Positions 9,216 to 19,808 are shown, counted from the stretch's first letter. The stretch: DNA of 39,770 bases from Fidelibacterota bacterium (GCA_002718285.1 PBAR01000014.1:43202-82971), one strand, 5' to 3'. A program made the numbers and translations. The notes: a model not told the origin generated them from the sequence alone.

Positions 9216-12200
9216 ATGAAACTAAATAGGATAACTATATCTATCTTTTCATTTGCCCTGATATTTATTACGGGTTGTTTAGAAATTTCCGTTAATCAGC
9301 CTACTCAGGTGCCTGCGGGGGGAACTGTTTCCGCAGTGGTGCAGGTAGTTTTTTCTCAGGATTCACAAATAGGTGCGGGAGATGACAGGACAATGATGTT
9401 CGCTATTAACAAGCCTGCCGGCTGGACCATTGATACCGTCACCTATGTATCGCCTGAGCATGGTACAGGGCACTTTAACTATTTAGGTGATGCACCAGAT
9501 GCAGATGAAGATGAAGGAGGGACAGAAGATGGTTGGGAAACCGCACTTGAGGGACTGATCCCGTCAACAAATGGCATGGGTTGGAAAATGTATGAGAGTG
9601 ATAGGGATACTGTTTCTACATCTTCTGCAGCTAACCCTGATACATTTAATATCACTGTTACTTTTTCTAATGCAGGTGAAGGAGACTTTAATCTTGGATA
9701 CTGGGTAAACTTATCTAACAGTCTTATCAATGAACATGGGCAATCAGTTTTTGCCCCGATAGGTTCCGGGTCCCCGGATGTTGTTATCAATGAGATCATG
9801 TATAATCCAGTACATTCTACGGGTTCTACAAATGATGATGCGGAGTTTCTTGAGCTCTATAACAATAGTCCTGGAGCTGTTGATATATCTGGCTGGAGTA
9901 TTGTAGAAGGCTTTGGATTCACTTTTCCAGCAGGAACATCAATACCTGCACATGGGTATATGGTTATTACCCGCGACAGTACAGAATTTTTTACTCAGCA
10001 TGGCCACTATGGTAATTATAATGGTGGATGGGATGGAAACTTATCCAATAGTGGAGAAGATATTACTCTTGTTAATGCAAGTGGTGTTACTGTTGATTCT
10101 GTATACTATGATGATGGTGGTGGTTGGCCAGGAAGCGCAGACGGTGATGGTCCTAGTCTGGAACTGTTAAATGCAGATTTGGATAATAATCTCGTTGCGA
10201 GCTGGGCCCCCAGTATTATTGATAAAGGTACACCGGGATACGCACGTTCTGCCCTGGTCACTTTCAGTGTCGATGTCAGCGATACTCTTCAATCCGGAGC
10301 TCTCACCGGTGCATTTAATGTTGTATTAAAAGGAGATTTTCCTTCTGCAGATGCAAACCCGTGGGACACATGGTATGTAATGGATGACAGGGACGGTGAC
10401 AGTGTATATACCAGAACAGATACATTACCTACCGGAAAGGCATATGAGTATAAGTTCACCGTTACCGGAGATTTCGATGGTTGGTCCGGATGGGGCTGGC
10501 AAGGTGGCGCCGGTGTCGGTTCTGAGTGTGATTTTAATCCAAATGATCCTTATGATAATTATGGTATTGATCTTACAAATGCTACTCAAAATGTAAGTCT
10601 GGAAACTGTTTGTTTCGGCTCCTGCCACTATTGTGGATGGATGCCAAACCTTGTACTTACTCTGGATGTATGCCAGGATACTACCCCTACATCGGTCAGA
10701 ATGGCCGGTCCTTGGTGGAACAACTGGGATCCCAATGCCGGTCCGGTTGGTGTACGGGATACCGTAGATACTACAGAGTGGGTATTCACATTTAGTCCGC
10801 ATCCGACTGCCAACATGGAATACAAATATGTTATTGACGGTCAGTTTGAAAATCTTAATGACGATGTAACCGAAGGCTGGGGAGGATGCGCAGAATCTGT
10901 TGTGTGGGATGCCAACGGTGCTGTTCAATTTGCAAACAGAATGTGGCACGTAGGAGACCCGTTAGATGAGTGGGAAACTTTCAGCTCCTGTAATGAGTGT
11001 GGATGGATGCCGCATGAGTCAGATATTGTGATCAATGAGATTCACTACAACCCCGCCGGAGCCCAGGGCTCTGATTTTGCCTGGGAATTTATGGAGCTTA
11101 TGAATGTAGGTGATGATACTGTGAATCTTGAAGGTTCCTATTTTACGGAAGGTGTAAACCATACCTTCGGTGAAGTGCATATTTTACCGGATTCCTTTTT
11201 GGTTGTTGCGGTAACGGATACACTACAAGTGCTAGGTGTTGTAGATACAGTTGTGGTATGGAGTTCCGGTAACTTAGGGAATGGCGGTGAAGATATTTTA
11301 TTACTAGACAGCAGCGGTGCTGTTCTTGATTTTGTTGACTACGAAGATGGTACGAATGATTACGGTGACTGGCCTCTTCTTGCAGATGGCGGCGGAACAT
11401 CACTTGAGCTTAAAAATCCGTACGCCCAGAATGAGTATGCGGAAAACTGGATAGCAAATACCTTTCGCGGTACACCGGGAATGGCAAACAATCTTGGTGA
11501 TGAACATCCGATGATGACAACTATTACTGCAATACAGCAAAACTGTGACAGTTTAGGATTTTCTGATTACGAAGGTGAATATGTTCAGGTTCACGGTATT
11601 GTGACGGCAGTAGATAGACTCGGAAATCCTTCCGCTTTTACTATTCAGGAAACAAGTAATGATGGTTCTACGGCACCATGGAGTGGAATTTATGTTTTCT
11701 TTGGTGCTCCACAATTAAACATTGGTGATTATGCAGAAGTATGGGCCTGGGTTGCTGAATACAGGGGATACGGAGCTTTAGGAGATCCGAACCATTCTAT
11801 GACTGCGTTGCTCGCCGGGCATGTGACCGTTCATGGCAATATGATTCATGAAGGCCATCACTTATCACATCCTGCAATGTTGACCGTTTCTGAAGCAGGT
11901 TCGGAACCCTGGGAAGGTGTACGGGTACATGTTAGAGGGATTGTCACAGAAGAAGCTGTTTTTGATCCTGACGCAGACGACTACAACTATGGGGAGTGGA
12001 CCCTGACAGATTCTACAGGTTCCATCAATGTGAATGACAGATATTTTGTATCAGATCCAATGCTGGGTGCCGCGATGGAAGTTACTGGACCGATTAATCA
12101 GTGGGGTGGATCAGGTAATACTGCTCCCGTTTGGAAAATAGAGCCTGCTGATGCACATGACCTTGCCGGTCCGCCAATGATCATGGATGTTGTAGACGTT

Positions 12201-13094
12201 CCAAATGATCAAGGTGGAAGAGTGTATTTGCATTTTGCAGCTGCTTACGGTGATCAGGCAGGTGACGGTAGCGGTATCGGATATACCGTTTTAAGAATGG
12301 ATCCTTCCCAACCGGGGACACCGCCTCATGAGGTTGTTGTAGCATCTGGTGACGCATGGGGAGCAGGTGAATATACCTACGAAGTTTCAACCAGGCATGA
12401 CTCTGTGGGAGCAGGACCAATGGGAATGGGAATTACCAGACTTCGTGTTGTTGCTAATTTCCCGGATAGAGTATTTCTGTCTAACATGGGAATGGGCTAC
12501 TCCGTGGATAATATTGCTCCAGGTATACCGATGGGTCTTTTTGCCCAGGCAGGAGAAGGACAGAGTATTATGCTTAACTGGGATCCTGTTGAAGCAGAAG
12601 ATCTAACTCACTATGCCGTTTTTAGGAATACCGATCCAAGTTCGAATGAATGGTTGATGATTGGAGAAACATCTGAACCTTTCTTTTTAGATGAGAATGT
12701 AGACCCGGGAACCTATTCATATGCTGTTGAAGCATTTGACGCAGTGAATGGTAGTGGTATGTCGGAAGCAACGTCCGTAATGCTTTCTAATGATGGAAGT
12801 GTAGATCTCATACCTGAAGAGTTTGCTCTTTATAACAATCATCCTAACCCGTTTAACCCTGTTACAAATATTGTATATGACATTCCCGAAATGGCTGATG
12901 TTTCTATCACTATTTATAACATAACAGGACAGAGGGTACATACTCTGGTACAGGGTCAGCACTTTCCAGGAAGATACCGTGTCATGTGGAATGCGACCAA
13001 TGATTATGGTCAGCCACTTGCTTCTGGTATGTATATTTATATGATAAGAGCAGGTGATTTTACCAGTGTGAAGAAACTAATGTTGCTAAAATAG
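9216..13094 (+). CDS. Large lamin-tail-domain lipoprotein with type IX sorting domain
   Basis: A 1292-residue surface protein. Residues 1-20 plus Cys21 (ITGC) form a lipoprotein signal. Two lamin-tail domains follow (about 187-342 and 602-755), each starting VINEI-x-YNP. Between them are two beta-rich modules (about 347-476 and 478-599), each ending in a Cys-x-x-Cys-Gly-Trp-Met-Pro tail (SCHYCGWMP, SCNECGWMP). After these come OB-fold-like segments (about 765-985, beginning YVQVHGIVTAVD), a fibronectin-III-like domain (about 1105-1195) and a type IX sorting domain (HPNPFNPVTN to LMLLK). Bacterial lamin-tail domains are often adhesive or substrate-binding modules on secreted enzymes. No catalytic motif is visible, so a binding or scaffold role is inferred. 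Having both a lipobox and a type IX sorting domain is odd. Confidence 0.85.
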   Translation: MKLNRITISIFSFALIFITGCLEISVNQPTQVPAGGTVSAVVQVVFSQDSQIGAGDDRTMMFAINKPAGWTIDTVTYVSPEHGTGHFNYLGDAPDADEDEGGTEDGWETALEGLIPSTNGMGWKMYESDRDTVSTSSAANPDTFNITVTFSNAGEGDFNLGYWVNLSNSLINEHGQSVFAPIGSGSPDVVINEIMYNPVHSTGSTNDDAEFLELYNNSPGAVDISGWSIVEGFGFTFPAGTSIPAHGYMVITRDSTEFFTQHGHYGNYNGGWDGNLSNSGEDITLVNASGVTVDSVYYDDGGGWPGSADGDGPSLELLNADLDNNLVASWAPSIIDKGTPGYARSALVTFSVDVSDTLQSGALTGAFNVVLKGDFPSADANPWDTWYVMDDRDGDSVYTRTDTLPTGKAYEYKFTVTGDFDGWSGWGWQGGAGVGSECDFNPNDPYDNYGIDLTNATQNVSLETVCFGSCHYCGWMPNLVLTLDVCQDTTPTSVRMAGPWWNNWDPNAGPVGVRDTVDTTEWVFTFSPHPTANMEYKYVIDGQFENLNDDVTEGWGGCAESVVWDANGAVQFANRMWHVGDPLDEWETFSSCNECGWMPHESDIVINEIHYNPAGAQGSDFAWEFMELMNVGDDTVNLEGSYFTEGVNHTFGEVHILPDSFLVVAVTDTLQVLGVVDTVVVWSSGNLGNGGEDILLLDSSGAVLDFVDYEDGTNDYGDWPLLADGGGTSLELKNPYAQNEYAENWIANTFRGTPGMANNLGDEHPMMTTITAIQQNCDSLGFSDYEGEYVQVHGIVTAVDRLGNPSAFTIQETSNDGSTAPWSGIYVFFGAPQLNIGDYAEVWAWVAEYRGYGALGDPNHSMTALLAGHVTVHGNMIHEGHHLSHPAMLTVSEAGSEPWEGVRVHVRGIVTEEAVFDPDADDYNYGEWTLTDSTGSINVNDRYFVSDPMLGAAMEVTGPINQWGGSGNTAPVWKIEPADAHDLAGPPMIMDVVDVPNDQGGRVYLHFAAAYGDQAGDGSGIGYTVLRMDPSQPGTPPHEVVVASGDAWGAGEYTYEVSTRHDSVGAGPMGMGITRLRVVANFPDRVFLSNMGMGYSVDNIAPGIPMGLFAQAGEGQSIMLNWDPVEAEDLTHYAVFRNTDPSSNEWLMIGETSEPFFLDENVDPGTYSYAVEAFDAVNGSGMSEATSVMLSNDGSVDLIPEEFALYNNHPNPFNPVTNIVYDIPEMADVSITIYNITGQRVHTLVQGQHFPGRYRVMWNATNDYGQPLASGMYIYMIRAGDFTSVKKLMLLK

Positions 13095-13101
13095 CAACTC
13101 T

Positions 13102-13138
13102 TAAAAAAAGAGGGGTGTTATCACCCCTCTTTTTTTTT
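13102..13138 (+). terminator. Rho-independent terminator
   Basis: A perfect 9-bp stem AGAGGGGTG/CACCCCTCT (13109-13117 and 13122-13130) with a 4-base loop is followed by eight T bases. An A-tract on the 5' side would let it work in both directions. It closes the lipoprotein transcript and separates it from the next operon. Confidence 0.93.
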
Positions 13139-13152
13139 AAACAATTCTTAAG

Positions 13153-13180
13153 TTGATTGTGTTAAAATCCAATGTATAAA
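13153..13180 (+). promoter_or_regulatory. Putative promoter of the hydrolase-SusCD operon
   Basis: TTGATT (13153-13158) and TATAAA (13175-13180) are 16 bases apart, just after the terminator and about 20 bases before the first start codon of the operon. Confidence 0.4.
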
Positions 13181-13201
13181 CACGGTTGATAATTAATTTC
13201 T

Positions 13202-14923
13202 ATGTTTCTGATTAAATCTGTTAACTATAGGTTTGTTTTAGCCATTTTTTCTTTTTTTCTATTCACTTTCCCTGTTCTTTGGTCTCAAACATACATACCG
13301 ACTACTAGGGTGCAGATGAATGTTAATGGCCATACATTAACTATACCTTACTATTCAAACCATGATCTATATGAACATAATTCTCAGTCAAGACTGGCAA
13401 TTATTTCAATACATGGTGATGGAAGAAATGGCGATGAACACTATAGCGTTTTGAATAATATAGCGGAACAGGAATTAATTGTAGATACGTGTATAATTAT
13501 TACTCCACTATTCCTGGAACAGGAACAAATAAATACCTTTCAGCTTGACTCCACAGTATTATTTTTTCCATCAGGAACCTGGAATGCAGGTGCTCAATCG
13601 CGTAGTACAGGTCAGAATCCACGGCCTGCGACAATCAGTTCATTTTCTGTAATGGATACCATTATTTCTGTTTTAAAAAATAAGAATCCAAACCTTCAAA
13701 AAATTATCATCACTGGTCATTCAGCGGGATCGCAGATGGTTGTTCGCTATGCTGCTGGAAACAGAATTCTGGAGAATATATCAAATACGGAAGGAATAGA
13801 AATACACTATATACCAATCAATACACCATCTTTTCTTTATATGGATGATGCAAGGGTTGTGGATGAAGATGCAACAGAATTTCAGTTTCAACCACCTGCA
13901 GATTGTTATACACATAACTACTATAAGTATGGATTAGATAACCTGAATGAATATATGCTGGAAACCGGAGTGGATCAGATAAGAGAGCAGTACTATTCCA
14001 GCAGGGTTATTTATCTGGTTGGTGAATTTGATTATAGTGGCTTTGTTCAAAACTGTAACAGGATGTCCCAGGGATCAAATATTTATAAGAGGACACATAT
14101 TTTTTATTCGTATCTCAATTATTTTTATGATCAAAATGTATATACAACCCATACTATGGCAATCGTACCTGGAGCAGGACATAATTTTGAGCAAATGGTA
14201 CAGTCAGAGTGCGGAAAAAAATCAATATTCGGTTCTGGTGATTGTGATGAAATAGAAGCAGATGATCCTGTATTAAGTATTACCCTTAAAGTATGCAATC
14301 CAGATACTGTTGACAGTGTAAAGGTATCAAGTGCTGTATGGAACTGGCAACCTGAATTAGATATGTTGGCAACCCAGACCCAGTCCAATGACAGTCTTTG
14401 GAAAATAATTATTGATCCTGCACCGCTTCAGACGATCCGGTATCTATGGGTGGTAAATGACAGAGAGGAGGATCTTATTCTTTTTAATGAAGCGAATGAT
14501 CAGTGGGAAGGTAACTGTGCCGGGTATACGGATTCATCTAACTATGCTTACAGAGTCTGGTCTCCTGACTCATCATTTTTCATTCACAATACATATGAAA
14601 CATGTTATTCCTGTGATAACACTCTTTCAATACAGCAAACTCTAACATATCAAAATAAGAATAGCGATATTAGCATATACCCTAACCCGTTTAATAATGA
14701 ATCAATATTGAAATTTAAAACGGGTCGTCAGGGATTGTATTCTTTATCAGTCTATAACTTGATTGGTGAACTTGCTTATCACAACAGTAAGGATTTTCCG
14801 GCGAATAAAGAAGTAAATTTCATTATTGATTTTGATAATAAAAACCTTCCAAGCGGAATGTACTATTATCTTCTTCAATCTGAAGATATTCTTAATAATG
14901 GAAAATTTGTTTTTTTAAAATAA
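13202..14923 (+). CDS. Secreted alpha/beta hydrolase with Cys-module and type IX sorting domain
   Basis: A 573-residue exported hydrolase. The signal peptide covers about residues 1-29 (ends LWSQ). The alpha/beta-hydrolase domain (about 35-335) has the nucleophile elbow GHSAG (Ser174), a likely acid in GEFDYSG (Asp277) and a likely His in VPGAGHNF (His327), so the triad looks complete. Residues about 356-471 form a beta-rich module beginning LSITLKVC and ending TCYSC. It shares its layout and several residues with modules of the neighbouring 1292-residue lipoprotein. The type IX sorting domain starts at YPNPFNNES (about 493) and ends VFLK. Substrate may be an ester, peptide or polyester; none can be chosen from sequence. 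It is first in a four-gene operon ending in SusC/SusD. Confidence 0.83.
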   Translation: MFLIKSVNYRFVLAIFSFFLFTFPVLWSQTYIPTTRVQMNVNGHTLTIPYYSNHDLYEHNSQSRLAIISIHGDGRNGDEHYSVLNNIAEQELIVDTCIIITPLFLEQEQINTFQLDSTVLFFPSGTWNAGAQSRSTGQNPRPATISSFSVMDTIISVLKNKNPNLQKIIITGHSAGSQMVVRYAAGNRILENISNTEGIEIHYIPINTPSFLYMDDARVVDEDATEFQFQPPADCYTHNYYKYGLDNLNEYMLETGVDQIREQYYSSRVIYLVGEFDYSGFVQNCNRMSQGSNIYKRTHIFYSYLNYFYDQNVYTTHTMAIVPGAGHNFEQMVQSECGKKSIFGSGDCDEIEADDPVLSITLKVCNPDTVDSVKVSSAVWNWQPELDMLATQTQSNDSLWKIIIDPAPLQTIRYLWVVNDREEDLILFNEANDQWEGNCAGYTDSSNYAYRVWSPDSSFFIHNTYETCYSCDNTLSIQQTLTYQNKNSDISIYPNPFNNESILKFKTGRQGLYSLSVYNLIGELAYHNSKDFPANKEVNFIIDFDNKNLPSGMYYYLLQSEDILNNGKFVFLK

Positions 14924-14939
14924 TTCTTTAGGAACAATA

Positions 14940-16358
14940 ATGTATAAGAAGATTTATCTTTTTATTATGCTTTTTTCTCAGATATTCGCTGGTGATCCCA
15001 TCATCAGTAACTGGTATATTGGTACCCGTGTTTCAGGTGGTGGCCCATACAATCATTATATGGAAATAGTAAATCCTACAGTCAGCCCGATTAATCTTTC
15101 AGAGTATGCCATCATAAAAGGTCACGGACAGGATAATGCATTTGGTACAGGATGGGGAAATGAGCTTGAAAATAGCGGCGAGTCCTTTTTCAGGTTCCCT
15201 GATGTTATTTTGTTTCCAGGACAAACTTATTCTATATCAAGAGATGTTTCTCATTTGAGTCTGCAGAGCGCTGCAGATACAGTACTCAACGGCGACTGTA
15301 TTCTGGGAGTTAGCGGGGATGACGCAGTCGGGCTCTTTAAAAGCACAGGCATAAATATACAGGAGGTGTTGGCCGCCACTGACAGCATACCCATAGATGC
15401 CATTGGCACTCCCTATTATGATCCGGGAACAAGCTGGCAAATCTCAGGCGAGCTTGGTCCGGTAAATAGTACCGGGACATCGTATTATGGTGTAACACGT
15501 TTTGCTATCGTACAGAGAAAATCGTCCGTTTGCAGAGGAAATGAAGGTAACTGGGAAATATCCCGTGGTTGTTTTGAAGAAGACTGTGACAATGACAGCC
15601 TGGCAACAGCATATGAACTTTCAGATTGGAAAATTATCGCCTGCCATTTTCCAGATGAAGATGGAAACATAGGACCTGGATTTGAGCCTGAAAATCCTGA
15701 TGCAGCTGTCGATGTTGATTCCATGGACGCATATATGTGTGATTGCCCATACGATGGTGAGAATCAGAATCCGGAAGCTTCTGCAGGTCAAGACCAAACC
15801 GTGGAAATAGGAGAGCAGTTTTCTCTTGACGGTTCTTTAAGCTCTGATGCTGACGGCTCTATTCAAACACACTATTGGGTTCAAATCTCCGGAGAAAAGG
15901 TACAGATAACTTCTCCCGCACAGTCAGAGATTTTTCTATCAGCGCCGGACAGTCTGGATACTCTCGTATTTGTTTTGCATGTTATTGACAATGGTTTTGC
16001 AAGAGACAGAGATACTGTTCAAATTTTTATTGAAGAAGAAGTTACTGCTGACATATCCAACAATATTGGTAAAATAACTGAAGAATTTCTATTGCTTGGA
16101 AACTGGCCAAATCCATTCAATTCCAGCACTACTATTTCGTTTAATATTTTTGAACCAGGGAATGTCAATCTAATTATATATGACATAAAGGGGAAGAAAA
16201 TAACTGAAATGATTCTAGGGTTCGTAGAGTCTGGAATGCATAACGTTTATTGGAACGGAATGGATTTTCGTGGTGCAGACTGCAGTAGCGGGATATATAT
16301 ATATGAATTGCGAAAAAATGAAAGCTCGATATTCAGAAAAATGTCTTTCTTGAAATAA
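14940..16358 (+). CDS. Secreted lamin-tail / PKD-like protein with type IX sorting domain
   Basis: A 472-residue exported protein. The signal peptide is residues 1-17 (ends IFAG). A lamin-tail-like domain (about 18-185) includes YMEIVNPTVSPINLSEYAI. An acidic linker (about 190-270) with several Cys residues and short Asp/Asn-rich stretches could bind calcium. A PKD/K319-like domain (about 275-370) carries NPEASAGQDQTVEIGE and ends DRDTVQIFIEE. The type IX sorting domain runs from NWPNPFNSSTTI to SFLK. No enzyme motif is visible, so a surface binding role is inferred. It sits 16 bases after the hydrolase and 27 before SusC, which indicates one transcript. Confidence 0.8.
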   Translation: MYKKIYLFIMLFSQIFAGDPIISNWYIGTRVSGGGPYNHYMEIVNPTVSPINLSEYAIIKGHGQDNAFGTGWGNELENSGESFFRFPDVILFPGQTYSISRDVSHLSLQSAADTVLNGDCILGVSGDDAVGLFKSTGINIQEVLAATDSIPIDAIGTPYYDPGTSWQISGELGPVNSTGTSYYGVTRFAIVQRKSSVCRGNEGNWEISRGCFEEDCDNDSLATAYELSDWKIIACHFPDEDGNIGPGFEPENPDAAVDVDSMDAYMCDCPYDGENQNPEASAGQDQTVEIGEQFSLDGSLSSDADGSIQTHYWVQISGEKVQITSPAQSEIFLSAPDSLDTLVFVLHVIDNGFARDRDTVQIFIEEEVTADISNNIGKITEEFLLLGNWPNPFNSSTTISFNIFEPGNVNLIIYDIKGKKITEMILGFVESGMHNVYWNGMDFRGADCSSGIYIYELRKNESSIFRKMSFLK

Positions 16359-16385
16359 TTTCCAGAATAAAAAATAAAAGCTATA

Positions 16386-19300
16386 TTGAAAAAATTTCTC
16401 TTTCTTTTTATTAGAGTATATATTATTTCGTGCCTGCTTAACGGAAACAATTTTGAATTTTCCACCGTTCGCATTTTTGGATCGGTTACAGATAAATCTG
16501 GAGCGCCTCTTGCAGGCGCAAATATCATTATCTTAGGAACACAGTATGGAGCGTCATCTACTATAAAAGGTGACTACTCAATATCTCTTCCTGTAGAATT
16601 ATTAACTCAGAAATCTCAAGCTATAGTAGTATCATATATTGGATATAAATCTGAACGTGACAGTTTAGTTTACGTTGTAGAAGGTGAAATACTTAAAAAC
16701 TTCATCCTTACTCCGGATGTGCTGGGTCTTGAAACTGTTGTTGTAACAGGCCTTGGTGGAGAAAGAGAAAGAAAAAAACTAGGTGTTTTAATCGAGTCTA
16801 TTCGCCCTGAAGCAGCAGCCAAATCAGGTGAGACCAACATTGTTACTGCTCTTCGTGGGAGTGTACCAGGACTGGAAATTAGAAAAACAAGTGGTGATGC
16901 CGGTACAAACGCATATTTTAGGATCAGAGGTACAGGTACAATAAGTGGAGATCATGAGCCTCTGATTATAGTAGATGGTAGCCCGATTAATTCATCTACC
17001 AGAACTGTAGGGGGTGATGAAGGGGTTCAGAGTCCCAGGAACAGGTCCGAAGCTTCCAGCAGAACATCCGATATAAATATAGATGATATCGCATCAATAG
17101 AAGTGCTGAAAGGTGCAGCAGCATCAGCGATATATGGTTCCCGCGCATCCAATGGAGTGATACTTATTACAACAAAAAGTGGAAAGACGGGTAAAACAAA
17201 TATTACCTATAAGAGTCAATTCGGTATTACTTCTGTAAATAAAAATTATCCTCTTCAACGCCTGTTTGGTCAGGGAGCAGGGGGAGATGCACTAAAAAAT
17301 TCTATTTTTTCATGGGGTCCTCCCCTTAATGTTCCCGATGCTCCGTGGTATAATGATGCAATCCAGGATGACGAAGTATATGACCATCTTTCTTCTATAT
17401 CAGATTTTGGCTATAACCAGGAACAAAACTTGATTGCTTCCGGAGGTACTGAAAAGACGACATTTTATTTATCATTTGGCCGCACCTATGAGCGATCCCA
17501 CTGGATCGATTATCAGCAGTATAAGGATATAGTCCCGACAACATATGGACATGAACCGACAAGAGAGATACCATCCGATTATCTTCGTTACTCGATACGA
17601 CTTAAGGGCAGCCATTTAATTCGCAAAGATTTTACCATAAGCAGCAGCATATCTTATGTGAGGGTAAAAACGAATAATGTGGCGAGATCTCATACGACAG
17701 ATGGTTTGGGTCGTGGTTTATTGAGTACGCCTCCTGACTTTAATTTACTGCCATATCTAAACTCTTCTACTCAATACCACCGCTCTTCAACAAATGAAGA
17801 TGCAACTTCCCCGCTAGGACCACATTCCTGGAATAATCCGTACTGGGTTTTATTTGAAATGAAACAGGGACAGGAACTCAATAGAGCTTTTGGGAATATA
17901 AAGCTCGACTATAAGCCAACTGGATGGAGCACGATCAGTTACAATTTGGGAGCTGATTACAGCTACGATAAACGATTAGATTTGCTTCCGATCGGTACGT
18001 ATCGCAATGGTGGAGAGGGAAGGATGTTTCGAAATTTAAATAACAGACTTGAATGGGATGCAAATCTCATTATGCGGATTGATGGAAGAGGTCTGTTCGG
18101 AATTCCAACAAATATTACACTGGGACACAACTTAAACAGTCGCTCTTCTAATACAATTAAAAATCTCGGGAATGAGCAAATTGTAATGAATTATTATCAG
18201 CTTGAAAATTATAGTACTCAGACCATTTCAGAGTATATTTCCTTAATAAATACTGAATCTGTTTTTGGTCAGATGTCCTATGATCTTTTGGATCAGATAT
18301 ATTTAACTGTGGCCATACGTCGGGACGGATCATCCACCTTCGGTCCGGCTGACAGACAACATTATTTCAAAAAATTCAGTAGTGCTTGGGACTTTACAAA
18401 ACTTATTTCTATACCCTATCTGAATTTTGGGAAATTAAGAGCTGCATACGGTGAAGCCGGAGAACAGCCGGAAGTCTATAGTATTTATTCTGGATATCTA
18501 TCGGATAACATTGGGTATTTTGGAAACAAAGTAAGTCTGGGGCAGTCAGGCGTTTATAATGGAGTGTTGGGTTACATATCAGATTCCCGCCTTGGGAATA
18601 CTGCAATACGACCTGAAAGAAGGATTGAAAAAGAAATAGGTTTGGATATTGAACTGATTAATAATCGTTTTGGAATCAGTCTGACAGGATACAATGCAAA
18701 AAGTAATGATGTTATTTTTACCATGGATGTTGCTCCGTCAACTGGATCTGATACATATACTGCTAATGGTGCGGTAATTGAAAATAAAGGTCTGGAAATG
18801 ACAATCAATGGAAAATTAATTGAAAATAAAGATTTGACCTGGACATCAAGATTTCTTTTTTCAAGCAATAATAACATGTTACTGGAGATGAACGGGGTGA
18901 CTGTAGACCAGGCAATAAAAATGGATGACTCAAATCTTCCCATCAATCAACTTTCTAAATTTACATTTACCGCACCTGGACACCAGATCGGTGAATTCAG
19001 GGGATACAGCTGGTCACGTTTTGGACATGGAATTATTGCAACAGATACGGATCTGGACGGGAACACAATTTATGTTAATATTGATTCTGTTTACGCAGGT
19101 CAGTGGAAAAAAAATGATGTTTATATCAGGAGGAACGGTCTGCCGGATTTAGGCTGGAAAAATTCAGATGGCTCATCGGGAGGATACCTTTGGAGCGGTT
19201 ATAGCCCTAACCCGGATTGGACAGGTAGTTTTTACAATGAAATTAAAGTTTTCAATAATATACGAATTTCCGCTCTTATTGATATAAGCTCTGGAGGATA

Positions 19301-19808
19301 CATTGTAAACTATACAAAAAATAAACTGCACGAATTGGGAACCCATCTGGAAACAGAAAACAGGTACCATGAAGATTTTGACAATGATGATTGGTATGGT
19401 TTTGAAAATAATGTTTCTACCAATTGGGGAAAAGGAACGATGGCTGAGCTGTTAAATAATGGGCACGAAGGAATCGGACCAGGTTCCTATAAAATTATTA
19501 AATACGATGAAACATTTTATACGACAATTATGGGTACAGCAAAAGATATTATAAATAATATTGAACATGCCGGTTATGTAAAACTGAGGGAAATATCCAT
19601 TGCATATCGCTATGATAGTGAAAGATTACAAAATTTTGGTGTTCAAAATATAGATTTGAGATTTAGCGCCAGAGATCTATATACATGGTCCAGATATACC
19701 GGTTGGGATCCTGAGACCAATATGATGCAGAATCGTATATCAGGAGAAGACTATTTTAATCAGCCTCAGACTCGCGGGGTGAACCTTACTATTACACTCC
19801 AATGGTAA
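16386..19808 (+). CDS. SusC/RagA-family TonB-dependent outer membrane transporter
   Basis: A 1140-residue outer-membrane transporter. A signal peptide leads into a carboxypeptidase-regulatory-like domain (about 28-115, RIFGSVTDKSGAPLAGANI). A plug follows (about 120-265), with LRGSVPGLEIRKTSGDAG, the hallmark IASIEVLKGAAASAIYGSRA and SNGVILITTKSG. The rest is a long TonB-dependent beta-barrel ending in an aromatic residue (LTITLQW). SusC proteins import oligosaccharides or peptides with TonB energy, using the SusD partner as lid. The start is TTG at 16386, 27 bases after the previous gene and directly before the signal peptide; no ribosome binding site is evident. The last seven bases overlap the susD-like gene, so translation is probably coupled. 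The substrate is unknown. Confidence 0.95.
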   Translation: MKKFLFLFIRVYIISCLLNGNNFEFSTVRIFGSVTDKSGAPLAGANIIILGTQYGASSTIKGDYSISLPVELLTQKSQAIVVSYIGYKSERDSLVYVVEGEILKNFILTPDVLGLETVVVTGLGGERERKKLGVLIESIRPEAAAKSGETNIVTALRGSVPGLEIRKTSGDAGTNAYFRIRGTGTISGDHEPLIIVDGSPINSSTRTVGGDEGVQSPRNRSEASSRTSDINIDDIASIEVLKGAAASAIYGSRASNGVILITTKSGKTGKTNITYKSQFGITSVNKNYPLQRLFGQGAGGDALKNSIFSWGPPLNVPDAPWYNDAIQDDEVYDHLSSISDFGYNQEQNLIASGGTEKTTFYLSFGRTYERSHWIDYQQYKDIVPTTYGHEPTREIPSDYLRYSIRLKGSHLIRKDFTISSSISYVRVKTNNVARSHTTDGLGRGLLSTPPDFNLLPYLNSSTQYHRSSTNEDATSPLGPHSWNNPYWVLFEMKQGQELNRAFGNIKLDYKPTGWSTISYNLGADYSYDKRLDLLPIGTYRNGGEGRMFRNLNNRLEWDANLIMRIDGRGLFGIPTNITLGHNLNSRSSNTIKNLGNEQIVMNYYQLENYSTQTISEYISLINTESVFGQMSYDLLDQIYLTVAIRRDGSSTFGPADRQHYFKKFSSAWDFTKLISIPYLNFGKLRAAYGEAGEQPEVYSIYSGYLSDNIGYFGNKVSLGQSGVYNGVLGYISDSRLGNTAIRPERRIEKEIGLDIELINNRFGISLTGYNAKSNDVIFTMDVAPSTGSDTYTANGAVIENKGLEMTINGKLIENKDLTWTSRFLFSSNNNMLLEMNGVTVDQAIKMDDSNLPINQLSKFTFTAPGHQIGEFRGYSWSRFGHGIIATDTDLDGNTIYVNIDSVYAGQWKKNDVYIRRNGLPDLGWKNSDGSSGGYLWSGYSPNPDWTGSFYNEIKVFNNIRISALIDISSGGYIVNYTKNKLHELGTHLETENRYHEDFDNDDWYGFENNVSTNWGKGTMAELLNNGHEGIGPGSYKIIKYDETFYTTIMGTAKDIINNIEHAGYVKLREISIAYRYDSERLQNFGVQNIDLRFSARDLYTWSRYTGWDPETNMMQNRISGEDYFNQPQTRGVNLTITLQW

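Noticed and set aside
10425..10949. 174-codon open frame on the minus strand
   Set aside because: It lies wholly inside the lamin-tail lipoprotein gene, shows no family motif, and is explained by the codon use of the plus-strand gene.
18572..18946. 124-codon open frame on the minus strand
   Set aside because: It is antisense to the SusC gene, with no recognisable domain or ribosome binding site.
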